A DNA stretch of 54,127 nt from Akkermansiaceae bacterium UBA2367 (GTDB lineage: Bacteria > Verrucomicrobiota > Verrucomicrobiia > Verrucomicrobiales > DEV007). Below are positions 8,483 to 15,401 of this stretch, piece by piece. The stretch spans positions 14,096-68,222 of the forward strand of contig DDTJ01000003.1 of assembly GCA_002344525.1 (NCBI GenBank), given 5' to 3'. Each line of letters begins with the position of its first letter. Positions within the stretch are counted from its first letter, which is position 1. Both the position numbers and the translations under genes were made by a program. The notes below the pieces were generated by a model. That model saw only the letters and a program-made list of their open reading frames with translations. It did not search any database and was not told where the DNA came from.

Positions 8483-9805
8483 TTACACTGATTTTCCAGA
8501 AGTGCGCTTGCGGGCGGGTTTGGGGGATGCGGTGCGTTCGGACTGGATGCGGGCGAGGAGGGCGGGGGCGGGTTCGTCGGCGGGGTCCTGGGGGACGAGG
8601 CGGCCGGTGAAGGCCCTTTTCAGGATGGACTGGCGCAGGCTCTCGCTGCGCTTCAGCGCGGCGGCGATCTCTTGCTCGTTCCGGGAAATGGCCTCGAATT
8701 GCTCGTCGAGGAGGCGGACGATTTCTTGTTGTTCGGGGAGGGAGGGGAGAGGGACGCGGTATTGGACGAGCAGACCTTGGTTGATCTTGTAAATGCCCGC
8801 TGTCGTTCTGGCGGAACCTTCTATTTGATGGCGAACGCGATCAGAGTTCCAAAGGTGGGAGAAATACTTGGGAAAGACGAGGCTCAGATCGAGAGGCAGA
8901 CGGATCATCGTATCGGGAAATGCGACATCGGCGCTCTCCCTAACGATGCCCCCCCGGCCAACAAGCTTGATGCTGCCATTGCCTCGACTTGCCAAAAAAT
9001 CCCCGGATTTCACGATCCATGGTTTTGCCTCGGATTCGCTCCAATCACCTTCTTTGTGCTCCGCAAGGTCGATGATACCTTCTTTGATAGCCGTCAACCG
9101 GAGAACTTTAAATCCTCCTTTGCGGTCTTTGACGGAGCGTCCGTTGTTTGGCTTGGCAGTTAGCACATCTGCAACATCGACCTCCTTCCAAGCGGCGGCG
9201 TGGTCGTGGTTTTGGGTGCGCCAGTGGGCGGTGAGCTTGCCTTCGAAAGCTTGTTTGAGGAGGGACTGGCGATAGATGCCGAGTTGGTGGCGCGCCCGGC
9301 GCAGGCTCTCCTCCCCGGCGTCGAGTTCCGAGAAGAGTTCTTCGATCTTGGCGACGATGCGCTTTTGCTCGTTGAGGGGTGGGAGGGGGAGTTGAGTGCC
9401 GACAAGCTCGCCTTTTGTGATATGAACCATCCCTGATCCACGAGTTTTGGAGTAAAAGAGACCAATCGTGTTTTGGAGAAGGTAATACAGGTAAAATTTA
9501 TCGACGCCTTGTGCTGGTGAAACACGGAAAATATGCTGATTTAGCCATGCATCGCCTCTTTTCCAAATATAGACACCAAGTGAAGCGGCCCACGCGAACA
9601 AAAGATCCCCATTATTGATCTTGAATTGAGGTTCATGTTCTTTTGGTGTGTAATTGAATGCTGATTTATGATCATTTAAATTTTGAATGCGGACAATTGG
9701 AAGTCCGGTTTCTTTCCAATCGTGCTTATTAAATGCCCGCCCATTCTGGAAATGGGCGAGATCATCTAAAGCGACAGTGATCCAGCTTTCGGGTAACTCA
9801 CTCAT
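8483..9805 (-). CDS. hsdS: type I restriction-modification system specificity subunit HsdS
   Basis: A 440-residue specificity subunit with two target-recognition domains. The first (about 1-165) has GLPIVRIQNLN and ends LPLPPLNEQKRIVAKIEELF. The second (about 205-375) ends VPLPSLPEQQEIVRLLDEQF. Each is followed by a helical conserved region with LRQSILKRAFTGRL-type sequence. The tail is basic (PARKRTSGKSV). Unlike most genes here it has a full Shine-Dalgarno sequence, AAGGAGGT, six bases before the ATG, suggesting different translation signals and perhaps acquisition. Its last 195 bp are duplicated at 6471-6665. Confidence 0.95.
   Translation of the reverse strand: MSELPESWITVALDDLAHFQNGRAFNKHDWKETGLPIVRIQNLNDHKSAFNYTPKEHEPQFKINNGDLLFAWAASLGVYIWKRGDAWLNQHIFRVSPAQGVDKFYLYYLLQNTIGLFYSKTRGSGMVHITKGELVGTQLPLPPLNEQKRIVAKIEELFSELDAGEESLRRARHQLGIYRQSLLKQAFEGKLTAHWRTQNHDHAAAWKEVDVADVLTAKPNNGRSVKDRKGGFKVLRLTAIKEGIIDLAEHKEGDWSESEAKPWIVKSGDFLASRGNGSIKLVGRGGIVRESADVAFPDTMIRLPLDLSLVFPKYFSHLWNSDRVRHQIEGSARTTAGIYKINQGLLVQYRVPLPSLPEQQEIVRLLDEQFEAISRNEQEIAAALKRSESLRQSILKRAFTGRLVPQDPADEPAPALLARIQSERTASPKPARKRTSGKSV
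8499..8693. repeat. 195-bp direct repeat, copy 2 (hsdS 3' end)
   Basis: This is the intact gene's copy of the sequence duplicated at 6471-6665. Both are 195 bp, aligned without gaps, with scattered substitutions. Confidence 0.85.
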
Positions 9806-9851
9806 TCCCCCACCTCCTTCCCAATCTCCCCACCCGGCGCGGCAGCGCCAA

Positions 9852-9935
9852 CTCCGTGCATTCCGTGCAATCCGTGGTTCCCCTCTCCGCGGTTCCCATT
9901 TTTAACCACGGAATGCACGGAATACACGGAATGGG
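9852..9935. repeat. ACGGA-word inverted-arm element (copy 3)
   Basis: The left arm 9852-9879 (CTCCGTGCATTCCGTGCAAT and following) faces the right arm 9899-9935 (TTTAACCACGGAATGCACGG and following). The right arm ends two bases before the stop codon of the minus-strand GxxExxY gene. It is a direct copy of the arm just upstream of that gene at 10308-10343. Confidence 0.7.
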
Positions 9936-9937
9936 TT

Positions 9938-10300
9938 TCAGTTGGAGACGCGCTTGATCTGGAGTTTGGCATGTTTGAAGTTGAGGAGGAGGGCGGTTTT
10001 GAGGGCGGTGATGTTGAGGTAGCCGAGCATCTGGGCGAGGTGGCTGTCGTTGAAGGTAGAAACGACTTTGGCATCGACGATGACGCGCCCTTCGACGATG
10101 AGGTCGGGGACGAGGGTGCCGATGTGGTGGCCGTCGTAGTGGACGGGGAATTGTTTTTGGGCATCGCAGCGGAGACCTTTCTTGGAGAGCTCGATGACGA
10201 GGGCGCGCTCGTAGAGCTTTTCATCGAGGCCGGGCTTGAGAGTCCACAGCACTGTGTGGGCGGCTCCGATGATTTTTTCGGTGAGGTCGTCGTCTATCAT
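9938..10300 (-). CDS. GxxExxY protein
   Basis: A 120-residue protein of the GxxExxY family. The signature appears as GLDEKLYERAL (about 24-34), followed by a core resembling the PD-(D/E)XK nuclease fold: PVHYDGHHIGTLVPDLIVEG then VIVDAKVVS, and a C-terminal ALLLNFKHAKLQIKRV. The family is widespread in environmental bacteria and its biochemical role is not established. It lies inside the hsd operon between hsdR and hsdS and is bounded at both ends, within ten bases, by direct copies of the ACGGA-word repeat. That makes it look like a small inserted cassette. No Shine-Dalgarno sequence precedes the ATG. Confidence 0.9.
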   Translation of the reverse strand: MIDDDLTEKIIGAAHTVLWTLKPGLDEKLYERALVIELSKKGLRCDAQKQFPVHYDGHHIGTLVPDLIVEGRVIVDAKVVSTFNDSHLAQMLGYLNITALKTALLLNFKHAKLQIKRVSN

Positions 10301-10307
10301 GTTTTGA

Positions 10308-10411
10308 TTTTTTGACCACGGATTGCACGGAATACACGGAGTGATGGGAGAGTGAACCGATTTTCATTTCAAAACCATTCTGTGTATTCCGTGCAATCCG
10401 TGGTTAAAATT
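10308..10411. repeat. ACGGA-word inverted-arm element (copy 4)
   Basis: The left arm 10308-10343 (TTGACCACGGATTGCACGG and following) faces the right arm 10377-10411 (TTCTGTGTATTCCGTGCAAT and following). It lies between hsdR and the GxxExxY gene. Its left arm has the same orientation as the arm at 9899-9935. Confidence 0.7.
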
Positions 10412-10418
10412 TCTGTGG

Positions 10419-13247
10419 TCAGGCGACGAGTTCGCGGTTGAGTTCTTGGATGACGGGGGCCATCTGCTCGCCGAAGAGCTGGTGCATTCTGCCGAGGCCG
10501 CCCTTGGCGTTGAAGGGATCGAGGTCGAGGTCGTCGATCTCGAGGTGGTGGGAGTTCATGATGTGGTCGCGGATCATTTGCAGCCAGGCGGTCTGGGCTT
10601 CGGTGAAGGGGTGGGGCGCTCCGGCGTTTTTCTTGAAGATCCAGTCCTGGAAGTTGCGCTTCACGGTGTCGGCGAAGGGGGTCAATTTCTGGTCGATCCC
10701 GCTGACGCGGCGGAGGAGGGAGACGAGGGCGGTGAGCTCGTGGAGGGGGGTGGCGTTGGCGGGCAGTCCGTCGAGGCGGGCGTAGGCCTGCCAGATGTGG
10801 AGGGGCGCGAGGTGGGGGGCGTTGGCTTGCAGGTGGTCGAGGACGCTCTTGATTTGGGCGAAGGTGAGCTCCTGCCGGCGGTGGGGCTGGTCGAAGTAGA
10901 TTTGCAGGGCGAGGAGCTCGTCCTTGTGCTCGGCGAGGTAGCTTTCGAAGCTCTGCTGCTGCCGGGGGGCGTCGGTGGCGGTGGTGTCCCAGCCGGCGCC
11001 GAGGAGGATGTCGATGGTGTGGTGGTCGATGGTCTGGAGGTTCTTTTTGCAGGTCTCGACGATGTGGGTGACGAGCGCTCCGGTGAGGGGCTGGATGGCT
11101 TCGGCGACGAGCTCTTTCTGGGCCTGCTCGCGCGCGCTGTCGCCGGGGTCGGTGCCGGCGGGTTGCCCGGCAAGCTGGAGGGCGCGCTGCTCGATGGTCT
11201 CGCCGTCGATGGCGGCGAAGAGGTTTTTGGTGAGCTGGGAGAGGGGGATGCCGCCGGTTTGTTGCTCGATCTCGTGTTTTTGCTCGGGGCTGAGGTGGCG
11301 GTCGATGCGGGCGAGGCGTCCGGCGAGGGAGGCGACGGTGTCGGGGTCGCTTGCGCCCATGATGACCTCCATGGCGAGGTCCTTGAAGGTGGTGGTGGGC
11401 TTGGTGATGGGGGGACGGCTGGCGGTCTTGAGGGATTTGGTGACGCCGATGGCATCGACGAGGACGTAGCGGGTTTTGGCGGTCTTGGCGGCTGAGGAGG
11501 CTTTTTTGAGGCCGTCGTGGTCGAGGGTGCGGGTGCCGCGGCCTTTCATCTGCTCGAAGTAGTTGCGGGACTTCACGTCGCGCATGAAGAGGAGGCATTC
11601 GAGGGGTTTGACGTCGGTGCCGGTGGCGATCATGTCGACGGTGACGGCGATGCGGGGGTGGTAGTCGTTGCGGAAGGAGGAGAGGACGGATTTGGGGTCT
11701 TCGCCTTTTTCGAGGAGCTGGCCGGCGGCGTCGTGGCGGTCCTGGTCGGACTTGAAGGTGACTTTTTTGCAGAAGGCGTTCCCTTCGTCGAATTCCTCGC
11801 GGACGATCTGGATGATGTCGTCGGCGTGGGAGTCGGTCTTGGCGAAGATGAGGGTCTTGGGGACTTGGAATTCGCCCTCGGCGTCGGTGCGGTCGGGGAA
11901 GATTTCGGGGAGCTTTTCGCGGAAGGTGCGGATGATGGTGCGGATCTGGGAGGTGTTGACGATGTCGGTGTCGAGTTTTTTGGCGGTGTAGGTTTCGTCT
12001 TCGTCCTGCTGCTCCCAGCGTTTGGCGCGGGTGAGTTTCTCGCGTTTTTCGACGAGGCCTTTGAGGATGGCTCCGCCCTGCCGGGTGACCTGGGTTTCGA
12101 TGAGGTAGGTCTCGCCCTGGACGTTGACGCCATCGGCGACGGCGTCTTCGTGGGTGTATTCGGAGACGAGGTTTTGCTTGAAGAAGCCGTAGGTGCGGCC
12201 GTCGGGGGTGGCGGTGAGGCCGACGAGGAAGGCGTCGAAGTAGTCGAGGATCTGCCGCCAGAGGTTGTAGATGGAGCGGTGGCACTCGTCGATGACGATG
12301 AGGTCGAAGAACTCGGGCGGGACTTTTTCGTTGTAGGCGACAGGGTAGGGTTCGCGGCGCGAGGGGGTTGACTCGGCGGGGTTCTGGTCGTCCTCGCCTT
12401 CGGTCATGTCGCGGCCCTGGAGGATGGAATACATCCGCTGGATGGTGGAGATGCAGACCTGGGCGTCGGCGGGGACGTGGGAGGAGTTGAGACGGGAGAC
12501 GGTGTAGAGTTCGGTGAACTTGCGGTTGTCGTCGCTGGGGGTGTAGGCGAGGAATTCCTGCTCGGCCTGCTCGCCGAGGTTGCGGGTATCGACGAGGAAG
12601 AGGATGCGTCTGGCGCGGGCGTGCTTGAGGAGGCGGTAGATGGAGGTGATGGCGGTGTAGGTCTTGCCGGAGCCGGTGGCCATCTGGACGAGGGCGCGGG
12701 GTTTGGCGGCCTTCAGCGACGCTTCGAGCTTGGTGATGGCGGCGGTCTGGCAGTCGCGCAGGCCGGCGGGGTCGAGCGACGGGATGTCGTGGAGGCGGTC
12801 GCGGAGGGAGCGCTCGGTGTGCAGGGCTTCGCGGAGGGTCTCGGGACGGTGGAAGTGGAAGACCTCGCGGGAGCGGGGCTTGGGGTCGCGCTGGTCGGTG
12901 AAGCGGGTGATGGTGCCGGTGGCTTCGTAGAGGAAGGGGAGGGGGATGCCGGTGTGCTGGACCCACTTGAGCTTGGCGGCGGCGTATTCCCCGGTCTGCT
13001 CCTCGACGGTGGTGAGGTTGTGGCCGTGGACTTCGCTTTTGGCCTCGATGACGCCGACGGGTTTTTGGCCGACAAAGAGAACGTAGTCGGCGGGGCCGGT
13101 GTCGGTGGTGTATTCGCGGATGGCCTGGCCCTGGCCGTCGTGGAAGTCGATGGACTTTTTATCCTGCACAGTCCAACCGGCGGCGCGGAGCTGGGCGTCG
13201 ATCTTGTCGCGGGCGATCTGCTCGGGGTTCTGGTTGGCGGCGGACAT
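10419..13247 (-). CDS. hsdR: type I restriction enzyme HsdR (nuclease/translocase subunit)
   Basis: This 942-residue subunit cuts and translocates DNA when the HsdS-recognised site is unmethylated. The N-terminal nuclease domain shows the PD-(D/E)XK pattern, with ADYVLFVGQKPVGVIEAKSE near residues 53-72. Superfamily II helicase motifs follow: Walker A QMATGSGKTYTA, DECHRS (motif II), GLTATP (motif III), and QMKGRGTR (motif VI). An EcoEI-like helical C-terminal domain ends QELNRELVA. The start at 13247 (MSAANQNPEQIARDKI) is preferred over a frame extending 15 residues further because the conserved region begins there. It opens the operon order hsdR-hsdS-hsdM, with two extra genes in between. 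Confidence 0.94.
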   Translation of the reverse strand: MSAANQNPEQIARDKIDAQLRAAGWTVQDKKSIDFHDGQGQAIREYTTDTGPADYVLFVGQKPVGVIEAKSEVHGHNLTTVEEQTGEYAAAKLKWVQHTGIPLPFLYEATGTITRFTDQRDPKPRSREVFHFHRPETLREALHTERSLRDRLHDIPSLDPAGLRDCQTAAITKLEASLKAAKPRALVQMATGSGKTYTAITSIYRLLKHARARRILFLVDTRNLGEQAEQEFLAYTPSDDNRKFTELYTVSRLNSSHVPADAQVCISTIQRMYSILQGRDMTEGEDDQNPAESTPSRREPYPVAYNEKVPPEFFDLIVIDECHRSIYNLWRQILDYFDAFLVGLTATPDGRTYGFFKQNLVSEYTHEDAVADGVNVQGETYLIETQVTRQGGAILKGLVEKREKLTRAKRWEQQDEDETYTAKKLDTDIVNTSQIRTIIRTFREKLPEIFPDRTDAEGEFQVPKTLIFAKTDSHADDIIQIVREEFDEGNAFCKKVTFKSDQDRHDAAGQLLEKGEDPKSVLSSFRNDYHPRIAVTVDMIATGTDVKPLECLLFMRDVKSRNYFEQMKGRGTRTLDHDGLKKASSAAKTAKTRYVLVDAIGVTKSLKTASRPPITKPTTTFKDLAMEVIMGASDPDTVASLAGRLARIDRHLSPEQKHEIEQQTGGIPLSQLTKNLFAAIDGETIEQRALQLAGQPAGTDPGDSAREQAQKELVAEAIQPLTGALVTHIVETCKKNLQTIDHHTIDILLGAGWDTTATDAPRQQQSFESYLAEHKDELLALQIYFDQPHRRQELTFAQIKSVLDHLQANAPHLAPLHIWQAYARLDGLPANATPLHELTALVSLLRRVSGIDQKLTPFADTVKRNFQDWIFKKNAGAPHPFTEAQTAWLQMIRDHIMNSHHLEIDDLDLDPFNAKGGLGRMHQLFGEQMAPVIQELNRELVA

Positions 13248-13298
13248 GGCAAAAGGGTCTGGAAATGAACGCCGCAGAACCCGCAATAGCAAGGCGAT

Positions 13299-13550
13299 GT
13301 GGATAGTTCAGGAGGAGGCGCGGCCCGCCCGGTCATGATGCGCGCGGCTCGCAAGGAGATGGGTCTGCGCACCGACGAGACGGTGACGGTCGGCGGCACC
13401 AAGCCGGAGGGACCCCCAAGCCTTTCGCCTACCAGCCGGATCTGGTGGCGGAGCACGCGAACGCCATTCCAGACGAGTTTCTGTTCAGGCAGTTCTATGC
13501 CTTGGCGTCGGGGCGGTTGAGGGCTGGGAGGCGTCAGGCTATCGGATTCT
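13299..13550 (+). pseudogene. possible frameshifted gene remnant, unknown family
   Basis: Two overlapping frames read like parts of one protein. Frame one (from a GTG at 13299) gives PVMMRAARKEMGLRTDETVT then VGGTKPEGP. After a five-C run at 13413-13417 the next frame gives KPFAYQPDLVAEHANAIPDE, then FLFRQFYALASGRLRAG. Both halves have protein-like composition, and a one-base slip in the C run would join them. I do not recognise the family. It could be a decayed gene fragment or chance coding. Confidence 0.3.
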
Positions 13551-13647
13551 TCAATCCGCGAAAATCCGCGTTTCATCCGTGGACATCTGCGTTCCCCCAT
13601 TTCTTTTGACGCAGATGGCCGCAAATGTCCGCAGATTTACGCGGATG
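13551..13647. repeat. short-word inverted-arm element (copy 5)
   Basis: The left arm 13551-13592 (CAATCCGCGAAAATCCGCG and following, ending ATCTGCG) faces the right arm 13609-13647 (CGCAGATGGCCGCAAATGTC and following, ending CGCGGATG). The organisation matches the ACGGA-word elements, but the words here are CGCGGA/CGCAGA. Confidence 0.55.
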
Positions 13648-13745
13648 GGGCGGTCGTCCTGAATTCCCCGGTGGTGTCGGTGCTGCGGCTGTGCGAAATT
13701 CCTGGGGAGAAGGGCGAGCGGCGCCGCCGCCGACCCGAACGACCC

Positions 13746-15287
13746 ATGAACCGCGAATCCCTCCCGCTGGACCGCCGCCTCCGCCAGGAAATCCTCTTCG
13801 CCCGCGAGCGGGTCTACCGCTTCGGGCAACCGACTCCGCTGGAGAGGATCGACCTCCCCGGCGGCCTCGAGGTCTGGGTGAAACGCGAGGATCTCTGCGC
13901 CGTGAAGTCCTACAAGTGGCGCGGGGCATGCAACCGCATGGCCGTCCTCTCGAAGGAGGAAGCCGCGCGAGGCGTCGTCACCGCCTCCGCAGGCAACCAC
14001 GCCCAAGGCATCGCCCTCGCCGCGAGAACCCTCGGCCTCCGCGCCCGCATCCACATGCCGCGCTCCACACCGAGGGTGAAGCAGTCCGCCGTCCGCCAGC
14101 ATGGCGGCGAGTTCGTCGAAATCCGCCTTTCCGGCGACTCCTACGACGAGGCCGTCCACGCGGCCCGCGCGGACGAAGCGGGAACGGGTGCGACCTACGT
14201 CCACGCCTACGACGACCTCCTCGTGATGGCCGGGCAGGGCACGCTCGCCGACGAGGTCGTCCTCTCCGGCCACGGGCCTTTCGACGCCGCCTTCCTCCAG
14301 ATCGGCGGCGGCGGCATGGCGGCGGGCGTCTCCACTTGGCTGAAGACCTACTGGCCGGGGATCGAGCTCGTCGGGGTCGAGGGCACCGGGCAGGCCTCGA
14401 TGAAAGCGGCCTTCGACGCGGGGAATCCGGTTTCGCTGGAGCAGGTCGATCTCTTCTGCGACGGAACCGCGGTCCGGCAGGCGGGCGAGCTTCCTTTCCA
14501 ACTGCTGCGAGAGACGCTCGACCGGATCGAAACGGTGACCAACGCCGAAGTCAGCCACGCCATCCGTGCGCTCTGGGAAAGCTTGCGCTGCGTTTCGGAA
14601 CCCTCGGGTGCGCTCGGCCTCGCCGCCGTCCTCAAGCATCGCGAAGCGCTCGCAGGGAAAAAGGTGCTCGTCGTCGTCTCCGGGTCGAACATCGACTTCC
14701 TCCAACTCGGCCTCATCGCCCGCTCGCAGGGCGCGTCCAGCCAGTCGAGCCGCACCCTCCGCGTCCGCATCCCCGAGCGCCCCGGTGCGATGCTCCATCT
14801 GCTCGACAGCGCTTTCGAGGGGATCGACCTCATCGATTTCCAATACGGGAAGACCGACGAGGCGGAGGCTTGGCCGGTCTTCACCCTCGCCGCAGACGAT
14901 CCTGCCGTCCTCGCCGCCGTTCCCGGCAAACTCGACGAGGGCGGCTTCCCTTGGGAGGACCTCACCGGGGCGCTCGATGTCGATTTCCGCACCATCCCGC
15001 TGCGCGGCGATTTGCTGAGCCATCCCGCCTTCCTCCGTCTCGACTTCTACGAGCGCGCCGGGGCGCTCCACGACTTCCTCGCCCGGCGCATCGACGGAAA
15101 CGCGAACCTCTGCTATTTCAATTACCGCCAGTCCGGCGAGCGCATCGGCCGCGCCCTCATCGGCCTCGACTTTCCCTCCTCGTACGAACGCGAGGCCCTT
15201 CTCATGACCATCCCGAGCCACGGCGAGGGCTACCGCCTCTGCGAACCCGTCGATGAAGCGACCCGGCAGCGGCTGGTGGGGCGGTAG
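13746..15287 (+). CDS. ilvA: threonine dehydratase (threonine deaminase), biosynthetic type
   Basis: This 513-residue PLP enzyme converts threonine to 2-oxobutanoate, the first step towards isoleucine. The PLP-binding lysine is K57 in VKSYKWRGACNRM. SAGNHAQG (about 78-85) contacts substrate and PLP, and IGGGGMAAG is the phosphate-binding glycine loop near residue 185. Two C-terminal ACT-like regulatory repeats follow. The first begins LRVRIPERPGAM and the second contains LDFYERAGALHDFL and NLCYFNYRQSGERIGRALIG, which typically mediate isoleucine/valine control. The ATG at 13746 (MNRESLPLDRRLRQEIL) is chosen because the longer frame upstream is low-complexity. It is preceded by GAACGACCC, not a Shine-Dalgarno sequence. 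Confidence 0.93.
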   Translation: MNRESLPLDRRLRQEILFARERVYRFGQPTPLERIDLPGGLEVWVKREDLCAVKSYKWRGACNRMAVLSKEEAARGVVTASAGNHAQGIALAARTLGLRARIHMPRSTPRVKQSAVRQHGGEFVEIRLSGDSYDEAVHAARADEAGTGATYVHAYDDLLVMAGQGTLADEVVLSGHGPFDAAFLQIGGGGMAAGVSTWLKTYWPGIELVGVEGTGQASMKAAFDAGNPVSLEQVDLFCDGTAVRQAGELPFQLLRETLDRIETVTNAEVSHAIRALWESLRCVSEPSGALGLAAVLKHREALAGKKVLVVVSGSNIDFLQLGLIARSQGASSQSSRTLRVRIPERPGAMLHLLDSAFEGIDLIDFQYGKTDEAEAWPVFTLAADDPAVLAAVPGKLDEGGFPWEDLTGALDVDFRTIPLRGDLLSHPAFLRLDFYERAGALHDFLARRIDGNANLCYFNYRQSGERIGRALIGLDFPSSYEREALLMTIPSHGEGYRLCEPVDEATRQRLVGR

Positions 15288-15401
15288 ATCGACGGGTGTC
15301 CCTCGGACGGCGGCGGGGAGAAGCGCCCACGAAATTGCCTTCGGCTCTGCTCACGCGAAAACGCCCGCCCCGGACGGAGGTTCTGGTGTTGATTTCACCC
15401 G

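Larger units (their letters stand above)
13293..13745. other. 453-bp gene-poor stretch between hsdR and ilvA
   Basis: This interval holds a possible frameshifted gene remnant (13299-13550), an ACGGA/CGCAGA-word inverted element (13551-13647), and about 100 bp of leader before ilvA. No promoter could be assigned with confidence. It probably contains the divergent promoters of the minus-strand hsd operon and the plus-strand ilvA. Confidence 0.5.

Noticed and set aside
10369..12966. 865-residue minus-strand frame overlapping hsdR
   Set aside because: It is a proline/arginine-rich out-of-frame shadow of hsdR.
2462..13647. CRISPR-like arrays
   Set aside because: The ACGGA-word repeats have 9-12-base degenerate units without unique spacers of constant length, and no cas genes are present.
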